Assembly: GCF_001678845.1 (NCBI RefSeq)
Contig: NZ_MAIQ01000005.1
Coordinates: forward strand, 164,850 to 228,849
Length of the DNA: 64,000 nucleotides
Reading direction: 5' to 3'
Origin: Christensenella intestinihominis
GTDB taxonomy: Bacteria > Bacillota > Clostridia > Christensenellales > Christensenellaceae
Positions 10,246 through 19,315 of this stretch are shown here, one piece after another (position 1 is the first letter of the stretch; each line of letters opens with the position of its first letter). Position numbers and translations under genes: made by a program. The notes under the pieces are model-generated. The model searched no databases, had not been told where the DNA came from, and saw only the letters and a list, made by a program, of their open reading frames with translations.

Positions 10246-10384
10246 CGGACGGTTAGTGTTATCAACTCACAGGAGGTGAGAAATAAGTGGACGCAGACCC
10301 TAAACGAACGAACTTAAAATACACGGACAGCGGGATGCGTGCAGTATTTCTACGCCGTTAACCGCTGCCTGCTTTTGGAAGTAG
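10246..10384 (+). promoter_or_regulatory. Structured 5' leader of the CorA-type gene, possible metal riboswitch
   Basis: The leader holds CTCAC/GTGAG (10266-10270 and 10276-10280) whose loop is AGGAG, and a nested hairpin: GG-CAGCGG (10325-10333, one bulged A) with CCGCTGCC (1062-10369 region, core 10362-10367), enclosing GCGT/ACGC (10337-10340 and 10352-10355). The length and folding in front of a divalent-metal transporter suggest a cis-regulatory RNA. I could not match it to the M-box or NiCo core from memory, so the class is open. Confidence 0.45.
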
Positions 10385-11335
10385 GTGAAGCATTTGATTA
10401 GAATTTTCAGCTCTGCGGAAAACAATAATTTTAAAGAGATCGACAAACTGGAGCCCGGCGCGTGGGTGCATCTTCTTGACCCCACGGAGGAAGAACTCGT
10501 ACAGGTGCGGGACACCCTGCACATTGAAGACGAGTTTATTCGTGCCGCGCTGGACGAGGAAGAAACGGTGCGTATCGACGCGGAAGACGACCAGACGCTG
10601 GTGCTGGTGGATATCCCGGTTGTCAGTGCGGAGCGCAATTCGTTTATGTATACGACGCTCCCGATGGGCATCATCATTACGGCGGATAATATTGTCACGG
10701 TCTGCCTGGAAGAAACCTCGATCCTGGAGGACTTCTGGAACAAAAATGTGCGGGGAGGGTTTGACACCTGCAAAAAAACCCGCTTCCTGCTGCAAATCCT
10801 GTATAAAAACGCGGGGAAATATTTGCAATACCTGAAACAGATCGACAAGGCCTCCACGCAGGTGGAAAATGCGCTGCACAAATCGATGAAAAACAGCGAG
10901 CTCATCCAGATGCTCCGGCTTGAGAAGTCGCTCGTTTATTTTTCAACTTCCCTGAAATCGAATGAAATTGTGCTGGAAAAGATGCTGAAATCAAAAGTAA
11001 TCCAGCGCTACCCGGACGACCTCGACCTGCTCGAGGACGTAATTATCGAAAATAAACAGGCGATTGAAATGGGAACGATCTACAGGGACATCCTTTCGGG
11101 AACGATGGACGCGTTTGCCAGCGTGATCTCGAACAACCTGAATATTGTCATGAAAATCCTGACCTCACTGACAATCATACTTGCTATCCCGACGGTATTT
11201 GCAAGCCTGTGGGGAATGAACGTCGGGGGAATTCCGTTTGCCGACAATCCGTTTGGTTTCCTGTGGGTAACGGTCATCGCGCTCGGCGGAACGGGCGTGG
11301 CGACCTGGTTTTTATGGAGGAAGAAGATGTTTTAG
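10385..11335 (+). CDS. CorA-type divalent cation transporter
   Basis: A 316-residue CorA-superfamily channel. The long soluble N-terminal domain begins near EPGAWVHLLDPTEEEL and leads through an extended helix to two C-terminal membrane segments. The pore signature GMN is in SLWGMNVGGIPF, followed by the second segment and a short KK-rich end. It should carry Mg(II), Co(II) or Ni(II) into the cell. GTG at 10385 is the longest start; TTG at 10394, which follows AGGTGA, is equally plausible. It is a single-gene transcript with a strong promoter, a folded leader and a terminator. Confidence 0.9.
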   Translation: MKHLIRIFSSAENNNFKEIDKLEPGAWVHLLDPTEEELVQVRDTLHIEDEFIRAALDEEETVRIDAEDDQTLVLVDIPVVSAERNSFMYTTLPMGIIITADNIVTVCLEETSILEDFWNKNVRGGFDTCKKTRFLLQILYKNAGKYLQYLKQIDKASTQVENALHKSMKNSELIQMLRLEKSLVYFSTSLKSNEIVLEKMLKSKVIQRYPDDLDLLEDVIIENKQAIEMGTIYRDILSGTMDAFASVISNNLNIVMKILTSLTIILAIPTVFASLWGMNVGGIPFADNPFGFLWVTVIALGGTGVATWFLWRKKMF

Positions 11336-11355
11336 CAGGCGAAAAATAAAATTTC

Positions 11356-11391
11356 GCGCAGCCGCGGGGCTTCCCGGCTGCGCCTTTTGTT
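11356..11391 (+). terminator. Terminator after the CorA-type gene
   Basis: GCGCAGCCG (11356-11364) pairs with CGGCTGCGC (11375-11383), followed by CTTTTGTTT. Confidence 0.85.
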
Positions 11392-11451
11392 TGCGGGAAC
11401 AGCTATGCACAGCGAATCACGAAGGCCGCGTCCCAATGCCGGAAAGCCTGC

Positions 11452-11480
11452 TTGAAAAAATCGGCGCCGGATGGTAAAAT
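11452..11480 (+). promoter_or_regulatory. Promoter of murA
   Basis: TTGAAA (11452-11457), 17 bases, then TAAAAT (11475-11480) preceded by TGG, giving an extended -10. The start of transcription would be near 11487, about 47 bases before the murA ATG. Confidence 0.75.
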
Positions 11481-11533
11481 GGAAAACAAAAACAGCAATC
11501 AGAAATTGTGAAATAAAGGAAGTATCCAATTTT

Positions 11534-12820
11534 ATGACAGAGAAAATTGTGATCAACGGCGGGGTACCGCTTAAAGGCACGATTGAAGTAACGGGTGCCA
11601 AAAACGCAGCGGTAGCGATTCTGCCTGCCACGATTCTTGCGCGCGGGATGTGCGTGATCGAGAATCTTCCAAATATTGCGGACGTGCTGATTATCAAGCG
11701 TATCCTGGCGGAAATCGGCGCGGAAGTAGAGTTTGAAAACGGGACAATGACGGTGGACACCACCAATATCAATACCAGCAAGGTAACGATGAACCTTGTT
11801 AAGAAAATGCGCGCCTCCTACTACCTGCTGGGCGCGCTGCTTTCGCGTTTCAACGACGCGGAAATCAACCTGCCGGGCGGCTGCACCATCGGCGAACGTC
11901 CGATAGACCTGCATATCAAAGGAATGCAGGCGCTTGGCGCAAACGTCAAAACGGAATACGGGCGGGTAATCGCGACTGCTCCGGACGGGCTTCACGGTTG
12001 CGATATCTATATGGATAAGGTTTCCGTGGGCGCTACGATCAATGTGATGCTTGCGGCAGTATGCGCGGAGGGGCAGACGTCCATCATCAACGCGGCAAAA
12101 GAGCCGCATGTTGTGGATGTGGCCAACTTCCTGGTGTGCATGGGCGCGAAAATCAAGGGCGCGGGCACGGATGTAATCCGCATTACCGGCGTGGAAAAAT
12201 TGCATGGGTGCAACTATTCGATCATTCCCGACCAGATTGAGACGGGAACCTTCATGATTGCGGCTGCGGCGACGCGCGGCGACGTGACGATCAAGAACGT
12301 GATCCCGACACATATGGAGGCCCTCACGGCCAAGCTTGAGGAAATGGGCGTCACCATCCAGGAAGGCGCGGATTTTATCCGCGTAACCTGCGACAAGAGG
12401 CCAAAGGCGGTTAAAATCAATACGATGCCGTACCCGGGGTTCCCGACGGACCTGCAGCAGCCTGCGACGGTGCTTCTTTCCACGGCCAAGGGCACCAGCA
12501 TGATTACGGAAACCATTTTTGAATCGCGCTTTAAGCACATCAAAGAAATCCGCCGCATGGGCGCGCAGATCACGACGGAAGACCGCGTCGCGGTTGTGGA
12601 AGGCGTGGAACGCCTTACCGGCGCGCCGGTAAGCGCTTCCGATCTACGTGCGGGGGCGGCCCTTATCGTCGCCGGGCTGATGGCGGACGGGACGACGGAA
12701 ATCCAGAATGTAAAGTATATTGACCGCGGTTACGACCACATCGAGGACAAAATGCGGAAGCTGGGGGCGGATATCCGGCGCGAGGAAGTCGTGCATACGG
12801 AGGACGACGACCTGTATTAA
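11534..12820 (+). CDS. murA: UDP-N-acetylglucosamine 1-carboxyvinyltransferase
   Basis: A 428-residue EPSP-synthase-like enzyme that transfers enolpyruvate from PEP to UDP-GlcNAc, the first committed step of peptidoglycan synthesis. The Lys-Asn pair of [13 protein letters not shown] is residues 23-24. The active-site Cys117 lies in [15 protein letters not shown], so the fosfomycin target residue is present. The frame can be read from 11471, but that overlaps the promoter; the ATG at 11534 after AAAGGAAG gives the family N-terminus [10 protein letters not shown]. It is flanked by its own promoter and terminator. Clostridia often carry a second murA, which cannot be excluded elsewhere. Confidence 0.96.
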   Translation: MTEKIVINGGVPLKGTIEVTGAKNAAVAILPATILARGMCVIENLPNIADVLIIKRILAEIGAEVEFENGTMTVDTTNINTSKVTMNLVKKMRASYYLLGALLSRFNDAEINLPGGCTIGERPIDLHIKGMQALGANVKTEYGRVIATAPDGLHGCDIYMDKVSVGATINVMLAAVCAEGQTSIINAAKEPHVVDVANFLVCMGAKIKGAGTDVIRITGVEKLHGCNYSIIPDQIETGTFMIAAAATRGDVTIKNVIPTHMEALTAKLEEMGVTIQEGADFIRVTCDKRPKAVKINTMPYPGFPTDLQQPATVLLSTAKGTSMITETIFESRFKHIKEIRRMGAQITTEDRVAVVEGVERLTGAPVSASDLRAGAALIVAGLMADGTTEIQNVKYIDRGYDHIEDKMRKLGADIRREEVVHTEDDDLY

Positions 12821-12835
12821 GCTGTACGGTTTTGG

Positions 12836-12866
12836 AACCGGGGCGCCCTGTGCCCCGGTTTTTTTG
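12836..12866 (+). terminator. Terminator after murA
   Basis: AACCGGGGC (12836-12844) pairs perfectly with GCCCCGGTT (12852-12860), followed by a T run. Confidence 0.9.
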
Positions 12867-12900
12867 TTTAGAAAGTGTTTATATGAAGAAGCAGGACTTG

Positions 12901-12909
12901 TGGTATAAT
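12901..12909 (+). promoter_or_regulatory. Extended -10 promoter of the CNNM/CBS gene
   Basis: TGGTATAAT (12901-12909) is an extended -10 element. No good -35 is seen at the usual distance, as is common for extended -10 promoters. It lies about 50 bases before the predicted start. Confidence 0.55.
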
Positions 12910-12956
12910 ATCGTTAATTATAAATCAATGTTTTCTTGATAAGGAGGATGTTTTCT

Positions 12957-14303
12957 TTGGACGACCCTTTAATATGGCAGCTTCTTTTGCAGGTGGTTTT
13001 GATTGCGGTCAACGCCTTTTTCGCGTCCACCGAAATCGCGGTAATTTCCCTTAACGCAAACAAGGTGCGCCGCATGGCGGAGGAAGGGGATAAAAAAGCG
13101 AAGCAGATGCTGAAGATGGTGGAGGTGCCCGCGGGCTTCCTCTCCACGATACAGGTTGGCATTACGCTCGCCGGTTTCCTCGGGAGCGCGTTTGCGGCGG
13201 ATAACTTTGCCGGCAGGCTGACCGACTGGATGGTCAACGTACAGAAGGTTACGATCCCGCCGGATACGCTCAATACCATTGCGGTTATCCTGATTACCCT
13301 GATCCTGTCCTACTTCACCCTTGTGTTCGGGGAGTTGGTGCCAAAGCGTATCGCCATGCAGAAACCGGACAAGGTGGCGCGTGCGTCCGCGGGAGTCATA
13401 ACGGTTCTTTCCATCGTCATGAGGCCGGTTATCTGGCTGCTTTCAGCCTCGACTAATGGTGTCATGCGCCTTTTGCGCATGAATCCGAACGAAGAAGAGG
13501 AAGCTGTTACGGAAGAGGAAATCCGGTTGATGGTAGACATCGGCGAGGAGAAAGGAGCGATCGAGCCTGCGGAAAAGGAAATGATCGAAAATATCTTTGA
13601 ATTTAACAATACCACGGCCAGGGACGTGATGATGCACCGCACGAATGTGACGGCGATCAGGAAAGACGAAACGCCGGAGGAAATCCTGAAAGTGATCCGT
13701 GAAAGCGGGTTATCCCGCTTCCCGGTCTACGGCGAAGATATAGACGATATCGTCGGCATACTGTCTACGCGCGCCTATCTGCTCAATGAAAAGAGCGACC
13801 GGCCAAAGCCGCTCGAGGAAATCATCTATCCGGCCTATTGCGTGCCCGAATCGGTCCATACGGACGTGCTGTTCCGCGAGATGCAGCGGCAGAAAATCCA
13901 TATTGCCGTCGTGGTGGATGAATACGGCGGGATGAGCGGTATCGTAACGATGGAAGACCTCCTGGAGGAGATCGTCGGGAATATTTACGACGAGTTTGAC
14001 CCGCAGGACGAGCAGGACATTACCGAAGCAAAACCCGGATTGTGGCGCATCTCCGGCGCGGCGGAGATCGACCGCATTGCGGAGGCGCTCGATGTAAAGC
14101 TGCCGGAGGATGAAGATTTCGATACGCTGGGCGGCCTTGTATACAGCCGTTTGAGCACGATTCCCGTGGATGGCAGCCATCCCGTGGTGGAGGCGTACGG
14201 ACTCCATATCCGCGTTGAAAAGCTGGAAGACAGGCGGGTGGAATGGGCGCTTGTTTCCAAAACGGAAGCCAAACCAAAGCCGGAAAATTCAGGAAAGCAA
14301 TAG
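12957..14303 (+). CDS. Hemolysin-C/CorC-type CNNM and CBS-domain membrane protein
   Basis: A 448-residue protein with the CNNM transmembrane domain (about residues 1-190, including [20 protein letters not shown] and [10 protein letters not shown]), a CBS pair (about 200-325, with [14 protein letters not shown] and [21 protein letters not shown]) and a C-terminal CorC/HlyC domain. Relatives export Mg(II) or modulate metal transport; the hemolysin name is historical. The ribosome site AAGGAGG (12941-12947) touches the ATG at 12948 but is nine bases from TTG at 12957, so TTG is the likelier start. With corA two genes upstream, metal homeostasis is a theme here. Confidence 0.9.
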   Translation: MDDPLIWQLLLQVVLIAVNAFFASTEIAVISLNANKVRRMAEEGDKKAKQMLKMVEVPAGFLSTIQVGITLAGFLGSAFAADNFAGRLTDWMVNVQKVTIPPDTLNTIAVILITLILSYFTLVFGELVPKRIAMQKPDKVARASAGVITVLSIVMRPVIWLLSASTNGVMRLLRMNPNEEEEAVTEEEIRLMVDIGEEKGAIEPAEKEMIENIFEFNNTTARDVMMHRTNVTAIRKDETPEEILKVIRESGLSRFPVYGEDIDDIVGILSTRAYLLNEKSDRPKPLEEIIYPAYCVPESVHTDVLFREMQRQKIHIAVVVDEYGGMSGIVTMEDLLEEIVGNIYDEFDPQDEQDITEAKPGLWRISGAAEIDRIAEALDVKLPEDEDFDTLGGLVYSRLSTIPVDGSHPVVEAYGLHIRVEKLEDRRVEWALVSKTEAKPKPENSGKQ

Positions 14304-14307
14304 AATC

Positions 14308-14341
14308 CTGTCACATTCCTGTCACATACGGAAGATATTAT
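14308..14341 (+). promoter_or_regulatory. Pho-box-like direct repeat with a -10 element
   Basis: Two CTGTCAC copies (14308-14314 and 14319-14325) are set 11 bases apart, with ATTC between, as in enterobacterial Pho boxes, and TATTAT follows at 14336-14341. No plus-strand gene lies downstream, so either it drives a short untranslated RNA or the match is chance. Confidence 0.3.
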
Positions 14342-14378
14342 AAAAAATAGTAATCTTCTTTCCTTTGTTTTCTAAACC

Positions 14379-14412
14379 GAACGGGCCGTAGGAATTTCCT
14401 TACGGCCCGTTC
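14379..14412. terminator. Long inverted repeat between converging genes
   Basis: GAACGGGCCGTA (14379-14390) pairs with TACGGCCCGTTC (14401-14412), and inner GGAA pairs with TTCC. It overlaps the last codons of the MarR gene. There is no T run on either side, so the terminator role is inferred from its place between the convergent CNNM and MarR genes. Confidence 0.55.
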
Positions 14413-14864
14413 GCATCCCCGGAAAAACTTTTTGAAATTGCTTCCGCAAACGAACGAAGCCCCTCGGTGACGCTGCGCCGCTCTTCGGCCGTCATGCCAA
14501 GGAAGGCGCGGGCCTCCGCATGGCTAAGCTCCGCGAGAAGCGCCTGCGCGTATTCCCGGCCTTCTTCCGTAAAAGATACCAGCTTGTTGCGCCGGTCCCC
14601 CGGGCTTTCACCGCGCCGGATATAGCCCTGTTTTTCCAGCTTGGCAAGAAGGAAGGAGACCGTCTGCTTGGGAAGGAAAAGCTTCCGGCAGAGCTGTTGC
14701 TGGGTGCATCCCCCCTCCGAAGAATCAATTTCATACAAGGCAAAAATAATATTCTCCGTTGTCCCGCGCTGCTGGGCCCATACGGAGTAAGCCTGGTTAA
14801 TACGGAACCAGCTTTCGTAGTAGGCGTCGATATCCTTTTTAACTGCCGTGATATCTTCTTTCAT
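14400..14864 (-). CDS. MarR-family transcriptional regulator
   Basis: A 154-residue winged-helix regulator. The segment CTQQQLCRKLFLPKQTVSFLL is the helix-turn-helix and GYIRRGESPGDRRNKLVSFT is the wing with the family Asp-Arg pair. It starts at the ATG at 14864 after GGAGGTATAATCG; the start overlaps the MATE stop in ATGA, so it is the second gene of an operon with the exporter. It probably represses this operon through the paired palindromes upstream of the MATE gene and releases them when a drug or phenolic ligand binds. Confidence 0.92.
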   Translation of the reverse strand: MKEDITAVKKDIDAYYESWFRINQAYSVWAQQRGTTENIIFALYEIDSSEGGCTQQQLCRKLFLPKQTVSFLLAKLEKQGYIRRGESPGDRRNKLVSFTEEGREYAQALLAELSHAEARAFLGMTAEERRSVTEGLRSFAEAISKSFSGDANGP

Positions 14865-16213
14865 CCGATTATACCTCCGTTGTGTTGATCGTCCGGAACC
14901 ATTTTGCGGTGCCTGCGGAAATAAACTGCCAGCAGGATTCCCGCCGCCCCCGCCAATACGCCCTGCGCGGCAGGAATGGAAAGCCATATGCCCGTTACGC
15001 CGAAGTTAAGGGGAAGCAGGTACAGGAACAGCGGCGTAAGAACGAGCGGGTCGGCATAAATGATAAAAGCGGAATCGCGCGTTTTTTGCACCGCATAGAA
15101 AAAGGAAGACGCAAGCCGCGTGATTCCCGTCATGGGAAAAGAAAATGCGGCAATCAGGAGCGCGCCGGAAACAAGCGCGGCGGTCTCGCCGGACGAGCCG
15201 AAAATTGCGGGAATCGTATCGCGGAAAACGATTGCGGCCGCGCATAAAATTCCGCTGAGGGCAAGCACGAGGACAAATGATTTCCGCAGCAGGCGGTGAA
15301 CGCTCCCGGGCTTCCCGGCGCCGCTGAAATAGCTCAAAAGCGGCTGGACGCCCTCGCCGACGCCCTGGAGGAGCAGCTGTACGGACGCAACGAAATACAT
15401 CAGGACTGCGTAAGCAGCCACCACGCGGTTTCCGCCGTATGCAAGGCATTGCCAATTGGCGAGGATAATGATAACAGACGGCGCAAACGTCATACCAAAA
15501 GGCGACAGGCCGATTTTCACGAGCCTGGCAATGGTTTTGCCATGGGGCAAGAGGTCTCGCCTGCCGAGGCGGTCCTCCTTTTTGCGGAACAGCATGAAAA
15601 GGCTTAAAACAGCAACCAGCGCCTGTGCCGTTACGGTTGCGAATGCCGCGCCGAACATTCCCCAATGGAATACCATCATAAACAGGGCGTCCAGGATAAT
15701 GTTGGTCACGAGGCCGCATACCATGGCCGCCATGGCGGAAATCGTTCTCCCCTTGTTGCGCAGCAGGGGAACAAGACCCGTTCCGAGAATCTGGCAGGCG
15801 CTTCCAAGGGCCACAATCCGAGTGTATTCGGCGGCCGCCGAAAGAAGCTCGCCTTCCGCGCCAAGGAATTGCAGGATTGGCCTGTAAAATAAGAGAAGGC
15901 AAACCGTCATGACGGCGCTGAAAACAATCAGGACAAAAAGCGTGTTGCCGAGCGCCTGCCGGGATTTTCCGGGCTTTCCCTCCCCGAGGCGCGTGGTCAT
16001 CACCACAGACCCTCCCGCGCCGATTCCCGTTCCGGAAGCCAGCAGGAAAGAGGCGATGGGCCATGCGATGTTAATCGCCGCAAGCCCCGTGTCGCCGAGG
16101 GTATGGCCTACGAAAAAACCGTCGACAATTGCGTAAAAACCGCTTAAAAGCATCGCCAGCATAGACGGAAGCACGTACCGCAGGAACTGGTTTTCACTGG
16201 GATTCCCCTGCAT
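14861..16213 (-). CDS. MATE-family multidrug exporter
   Basis: A 450-residue membrane protein with about twelve hydrophobic segments in two halves. The opening LRYVLPSMLAMLLSGFYAIVDGFFVG and IDALFMMVFHWGMFGAAFATV are typical of MATE antiporters, which expel organic cations or drugs using sodium or proton gradients. The ATG at 16213 follows GAGGTGTGAA; the longer frame to 16249 would run through the operator. It is the first gene of the two-gene operon with marR and has a consensus promoter (-35 TTGACA). The transported compounds are unknown. Confidence 0.92.
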   Translation of the reverse strand: MQGNPSENQFLRYVLPSMLAMLLSGFYAIVDGFFVGHTLGDTGLAAINIAWPIASFLLASGTGIGAGGSVVMTTRLGEGKPGKSRQALGNTLFVLIVFSAVMTVCLLLFYRPILQFLGAEGELLSAAAEYTRIVALGSACQILGTGLVPLLRNKGRTISAMAAMVCGLVTNIILDALFMMVFHWGMFGAAFATVTAQALVAVLSLFMLFRKKEDRLGRRDLLPHGKTIARLVKIGLSPFGMTFAPSVIIILANWQCLAYGGNRVVAAYAVLMYFVASVQLLLQGVGEGVQPLLSYFSGAGKPGSVHRLLRKSFVLVLALSGILCAAAIVFRDTIPAIFGSSGETAALVSGALLIAAFSFPMTGITRLASSFFYAVQKTRDSAFIIYADPLVLTPLFLYLLPLNFGVTGIWLSIPAAQGVLAGAAGILLAVYFRRHRKMVPDDQHNGGIIG

Positions 16214-16231
16214 TTCACACCTCACATAAAT

Positions 16232-16266
16232 GGTACAATGTCGTACCAATTAGTACAATATTGTAC
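16232..16266. promoter_or_regulatory. Tandem palindromic operators of the MATE-MarR operon
   Basis: GTACAATATTGTAC (16253-16266) is a perfect 14-base palindrome that touches the -10 box and covers the expected start of transcription. GGTACAATGTCGTACC (16232-16247) is a second palindrome sharing the GTACAAT half-site, centred 20 or 21 bases away. This is where the MarR protein encoded in the same operon would be expected to bind. Confidence 0.7.
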
Positions 16267-16295
16267 AGTTTAACAGAGGCTTTTTTTATTGTCAA
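16267..16295 (-). promoter_or_regulatory. Promoter of the MATE-MarR operon
   Basis: On the minus strand TTGACA (16295-16290), 17 bases, then TAAACT (16272-16267). The operator palindrome abuts the -10 box. Confidence 0.8.
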
Positions 16296-16298
16296 GCA

Positions 16299-17684
16299 TT
16301 AAAACCACGCAGAGCAAAGCAGTCCGGCGGCTTCGCGCAGCTCTTCCGCGTGATATCCGGAATAGCCCGCAACCACAGCCGCGGAAGGTGCCCTGCCATT
16401 CGTATAGTAAGAGGAAAGCGGGGTAAGCCGCACGCTTTTTTTCTCCGCCGCCCGAATCAAATCCCGTTCGGGCATGCCGTTTTTTACGGTCAGCAAAAGA
16501 TGGGGACCGGAATCGATTCCCGAAATTTCCAGTTTATCGAGGTGGCTGCGGAATCCGTCTATAAAAGCGTCGCGCCGTGATTTGTAAATTTTCCGCATGC
16601 GGTGCAGGTGGCGCTCAAAATGCCCGCGGCCGAGAAACAGGGCAAGGGTGTGCTGCTCAAAGCTCGGGATCGTACAGGAATAGAAGAGCAGGGTCTCCCG
16701 GTACCTTTGAAGCAGGTGCGGGGGCAGGACCATATAGCTGATCCGCAGGGAAGGAGCGAGCGTCTTGGCAAATGTATTCAGGTAAATTACCCGTTCCCGC
16801 ATATCGAGGCTTTGCAGGGCGGGAATCGGCCTTCCCGAAAAACGGAATTCACTGTCGTAGTCGTCTTCAATGATGTAGCGGTTTCCGCGCGCCGCCCACG
16901 AAAGCAGCGTTTGCCGCCTGCCAACGGGCATTACGATACCGAGGGGAAAGTGGTGGGAGGGCGTAACGTGCGCCACATCCGCGCACGACGCTTCCAAAGC
17001 GTCCGCGTCCATGCCGGCGGCGTTGAGCGGCACGGGAACGGTGCGGATGCCGTTTGCGTGGAGGATATGCTCCGTCTTCCGGTAGCCGGGGTCTTCGAGG
17101 GCATACAGGCCCTCCCGGGGCAGGAGCTGCGTAATAAGGCTGAGCAGGTATTCCGAGCCCGCGCCCAGAACAATTTGCTCCGGCTCCGCTTCGATTCCGC
17201 GGAAATCGTGCAGGTAACGGACAATGCCCGCGCGCAGGGAAGGATCGCCCTGCGGGTCCACCGGACGCAGCAGGTGGCCGCTCTCCATGCTCAACACCTC
17301 GCGCATGAGCTTCGCCCACGTTGAAAACGGGAAATGCTCCGTATCCACACGCCCGGTCGAAAGGATGAACCGAAAATCGTTTTCCATGGGGGCGGGAACC
17401 GCCGAAACAGCCTTTTTTTCACGGTGGAGCAGGGAGCCCTGCTCCACGGCGTTTACATAATAACCCCGTTTTTCCATGGAATAGATATAGCCCTCCGCCA
17501 AAAGCTGGGAATAGGCGGTTTCCACCGTTCCCTGGCTGATTTTCAGGTGTGCGGAAAATTTCCGCTTGGATGGCAGGCGGATTCCTTCGGACAGCCTGCC
17601 CGTTTCGATTTCCGTGCGAAGATACCGGTAGAGCTGTTCATAAATAGGGGCTTTGCTGTTTGTATCTAAAATCGGCGTAAGCAT
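16299..17684 (-). CDS. pdxR: PdxR-like MocR/GntR transcriptional regulator with aminotransferase domain
   Basis: A 461-residue MocR-type protein. An N-terminal GntR winged helix (KAPIYEQLYRYLRTEIETG, LPSKRKFSAHLKISQGTVETAY) is joined to a fold-type I aminotransferase-like domain that binds PLP, with ALEDPGY, IEDDYDSEFRF and NTFAKTLAPSLR, whose Lys should hold PLP. It lies divergent to pdxS-pdxT, the known arrangement for PdxR, which activates PLP synthesis when PLP is scarce. The ATG at 17684 follows GGAGG by six bases; the longer frame would run into the operator repeats. Confidence 0.88.
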   Translation of the reverse strand: MLTPILDTNSKAPIYEQLYRYLRTEIETGRLSEGIRLPSKRKFSAHLKISQGTVETAYSQLLAEGYIYSMEKRGYYVNAVEQGSLLHREKKAVSAVPAPMENDFRFILSTGRVDTEHFPFSTWAKLMREVLSMESGHLLRPVDPQGDPSLRAGIVRYLHDFRGIEAEPEQIVLGAGSEYLLSLITQLLPREGLYALEDPGYRKTEHILHANGIRTVPVPLNAAGMDADALEASCADVAHVTPSHHFPLGIVMPVGRRQTLLSWAARGNRYIIEDDYDSEFRFSGRPIPALQSLDMRERVIYLNTFAKTLAPSLRISYMVLPPHLLQRYRETLLFYSCTIPSFEQHTLALFLGRGHFERHLHRMRKIYKSRRDAFIDGFRSHLDKLEISGIDSGPHLLLTVKNGMPERDLIRAAEKKSVRLTPLSSYYTNGRAPSAAVVAGYSGYHAEELREAAGLLCSAWF

Positions 17685-17700
17685 TTTTTCCTCCAAGGCT

Positions 17701-17752
17701 AAACTGGCATTGTTAAAAAAGCGAAAACTGGCCGTTGAAACAAGATCAGTTT
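17701..17752. promoter_or_regulatory. PdxR-type operator repeats
   Basis: AAACTGGCATTG (17701-17712) and AAACTGGCCGTT (17725-17736) are direct repeats 24 bases apart; AAACTGATCTTG lies on the opposite strand at 17752-17741. The three AAACTG sites sit between pdxR and pdxS and reach into the pdxS promoter, as expected for binding sites of this regulator. Confidence 0.6.
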
Positions 17753-17762
17753 TGTTTATAAT
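17735..17762 (+). promoter_or_regulatory. Promoter of pdxS-pdxT
   Basis: TTGAAA (17735-17740), 16 bases, TATAAT (17757-17762). The inverted AAACTG repeat occupies the spacer. Confidence 0.7.
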
Positions 17763-17807
17763 CATATCTGTAATTCAAGTGGCTGTCAATGAAAGGAAGG
17801 TTTGAAA

Positions 17808-18683
17808 ATGACACAGGAAAGATATGAATTGAACAAAAACCTGGCGCAGATGCTCAAGGGCGGAGTCATCATGGATGTCACCACCCCCGAGCAGGCGAAA
17901 ATTGCGGAGGGCGCGGGCGCATGCGCAGTCATGGCGCTTGAACGGATTCCGGCGGATATCCGCGCGGCGGGCGGCGTATCGCGCATGAGCGACCCTAAGA
18001 TGATTCGCGGAATCCAGCAGGCGGTGAGTATTCCCGTCATGGCCAAGGTACGGATCGGCCATTTTGCGGAAGCGCAGATTTTGCAGGCAATCGAAATCGA
18101 TTATATCGATGAAAGCGAGGTGCTGTCCCCGGCGGACGACGTTTACCATATCGATAAAACAAAATTTGACGTTCCCTTTGTCTGCGGCGCCAAAGACCTC
18201 GGGGAAGCGCTGCGGCGAATCGGCGAAGGCGCTTCCATGATCCGCACGAAGGGCGAACCGGGCACGGGGGACGTCGTGCAAGCCGTGCGCCATATGCGGA
18301 TGATGGCAAGCGAGATGCGCAGGGTCGCGGGCCTCGCCGGGGACGAGCTCTACGAGGCGGCAAAGCAAATGCGGGTGCCGCTCGGCCTGCTGGAATATGT
18401 GCACGAAAACGGACGGCTTCCCGTGGTGAATTTCGCGGCGGGCGGGGTGGCAACGCCTGCCGATGCCGCGCTTATGATGCAGCTTGGCGCGGAGGGGGTG
18501 TTTGTTGGCTCCGGAATTTTCAAATCCGGCAACCCGGCAAAACGCGCTGCGGCGATCGTGCAGGCCGTAACCAACTATAACGATGCACAGCTTCTTGCCG
18601 AACTTTCGGAGGACCTTGGGGAAGCAATGGTGGGCGTCAACGAACAGGAAATAGAACTTTTGATGGCGGAGCGGGGAAAATGA
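17808..18683 (+). CDS. pdxS: Pyridoxal 5'-phosphate synthase, lyase subunit
   Basis: A 291-residue PdxS/SNZ protein, the TIM-barrel subunit that builds PLP from ribose 5-phosphate, glyceraldehyde 3-phosphate and ammonia. The highly conserved blocks [39 protein letters not shown] and MAKVRIGHF are present. AAGGAAGG lies seven bases before the ATG at 17808; a TTG at 17802 is in frame but less well placed. The stop overlaps pdxT in ATGA, fitting the 1:1 complex of the two subunits. Confidence 0.97.
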   Translation: MTQERYELNKNLAQMLKGGVIMDVTTPEQAKIAEGAGACAVMALERIPADIRAAGGVSRMSDPKMIRGIQQAVSIPVMAKVRIGHFAEAQILQAIEIDYIDESEVLSPADDVYHIDKTKFDVPFVCGAKDLGEALRRIGEGASMIRTKGEPGTGDVVQAVRHMRMMASEMRRVAGLAGDELYEAAKQMRVPLGLLEYVHENGRLPVVNFAAGGVATPADAALMMQLGAEGVFVGSGIFKSGNPAKRAAAIVQAVTNYNDAQLLAELSEDLGEAMVGVNEQEIELLMAERGK

Positions 18684-19285
18684 GGATCGGAATCCTGGCA
18701 TTGCAGGGCGCGTTTGCGGAACATGCGGCAATGCTGCAAAGAATTGGAGCAGAGTGCTTTGAGATACGCAAAGTGGCCGATCTCGACGGGCAGGAGATGG
18801 ACGGACTTGTGGTTCCCGGCGGCGAAAGCACGGTGATGACCAAGCTGCTGCATGGCCTTAAATTGTTTGAACCTTTGCGCAGGGAAATTACAGGCGGCCT
18901 TCCCGTGCTGGGAACGTGCGCGGGGCTGATCCTGCTCGCCGGGAGGGTGGAAGGCGGCAGGCCGTGCTTCGCCTGCATGGATATTACGGCCAAACGGAAC
19001 GCCTACGGGCGGCAGCTCGGCAGCTTTGAAACGGAGGCGCCGTTTGCCGGGCTCGGAACGGTTCCGATGGTGTTTGTCCGCGGGCCGTATATCGAAAGCG
19101 CAGGGAAGAACGTGCGGGTCCTTGCCCGCGTGGACGGGCATATCGTCGCGGCGCGGCAGGGAAATATGCTGGTAACGGCGTTCCACCCCGAGCTTTCCCG
19201 GGATGAACGGATTCACCGCTATTTCCTCAAAATGGCGGAAGGGTACGGACGGGAAAAAAGCGCTGTGGAAACCCATTGCGGTTGA
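18680..19285 (+). CDS. pdxT: Pyridoxal 5'-phosphate synthase, glutaminase subunit
   Basis: A 201-residue class I glutamine amidotransferase (PdxT/SNO) that releases ammonia from glutamine and passes it to PdxS. It contains [13 protein letters not shown], the nucleophile Cys in [11 protein letters not shown] and the His-Glu pair in FHPELSRD. The first four bases overlap pdxS. Its stop codon overlaps the -35 box of the next promoter. Confidence 0.96.
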   Translation: MRIGILALQGAFAEHAAMLQRIGAECFEIRKVADLDGQEMDGLVVPGGESTVMTKLLHGLKLFEPLRREITGGLPVLGTCAGLILLAGRVEGGRPCFACMDITAKRNAYGRQLGSFETEAPFAGLGTVPMVFVRGPYIESAGKNVRVLARVDGHIVAARQGNMLVTAFHPELSRDERIHRYFLKMAEGYGREKSAVETHCG

Positions 19286-19309
19286 CAAGGCCGCGTTTCC
19301 TGTTATAAT
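19282..19309 (+). promoter_or_regulatory. Consensus promoter of the methyltransferase transcript
   Basis: TTGACA (19282-19287), 16 bases, TATAAT (19304-19309), a perfect match in both boxes, overlapping the pdxT stop. Transcription would start near 19316. Confidence 0.85.
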
Positions 19310-19315
19310 CATTGT

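Noticed and set aside
10246..10384. Firm M-box or NiCo riboswitch assignment
   Set aside because: The conserved cores could not be matched by eye; only a structured leader is supported.
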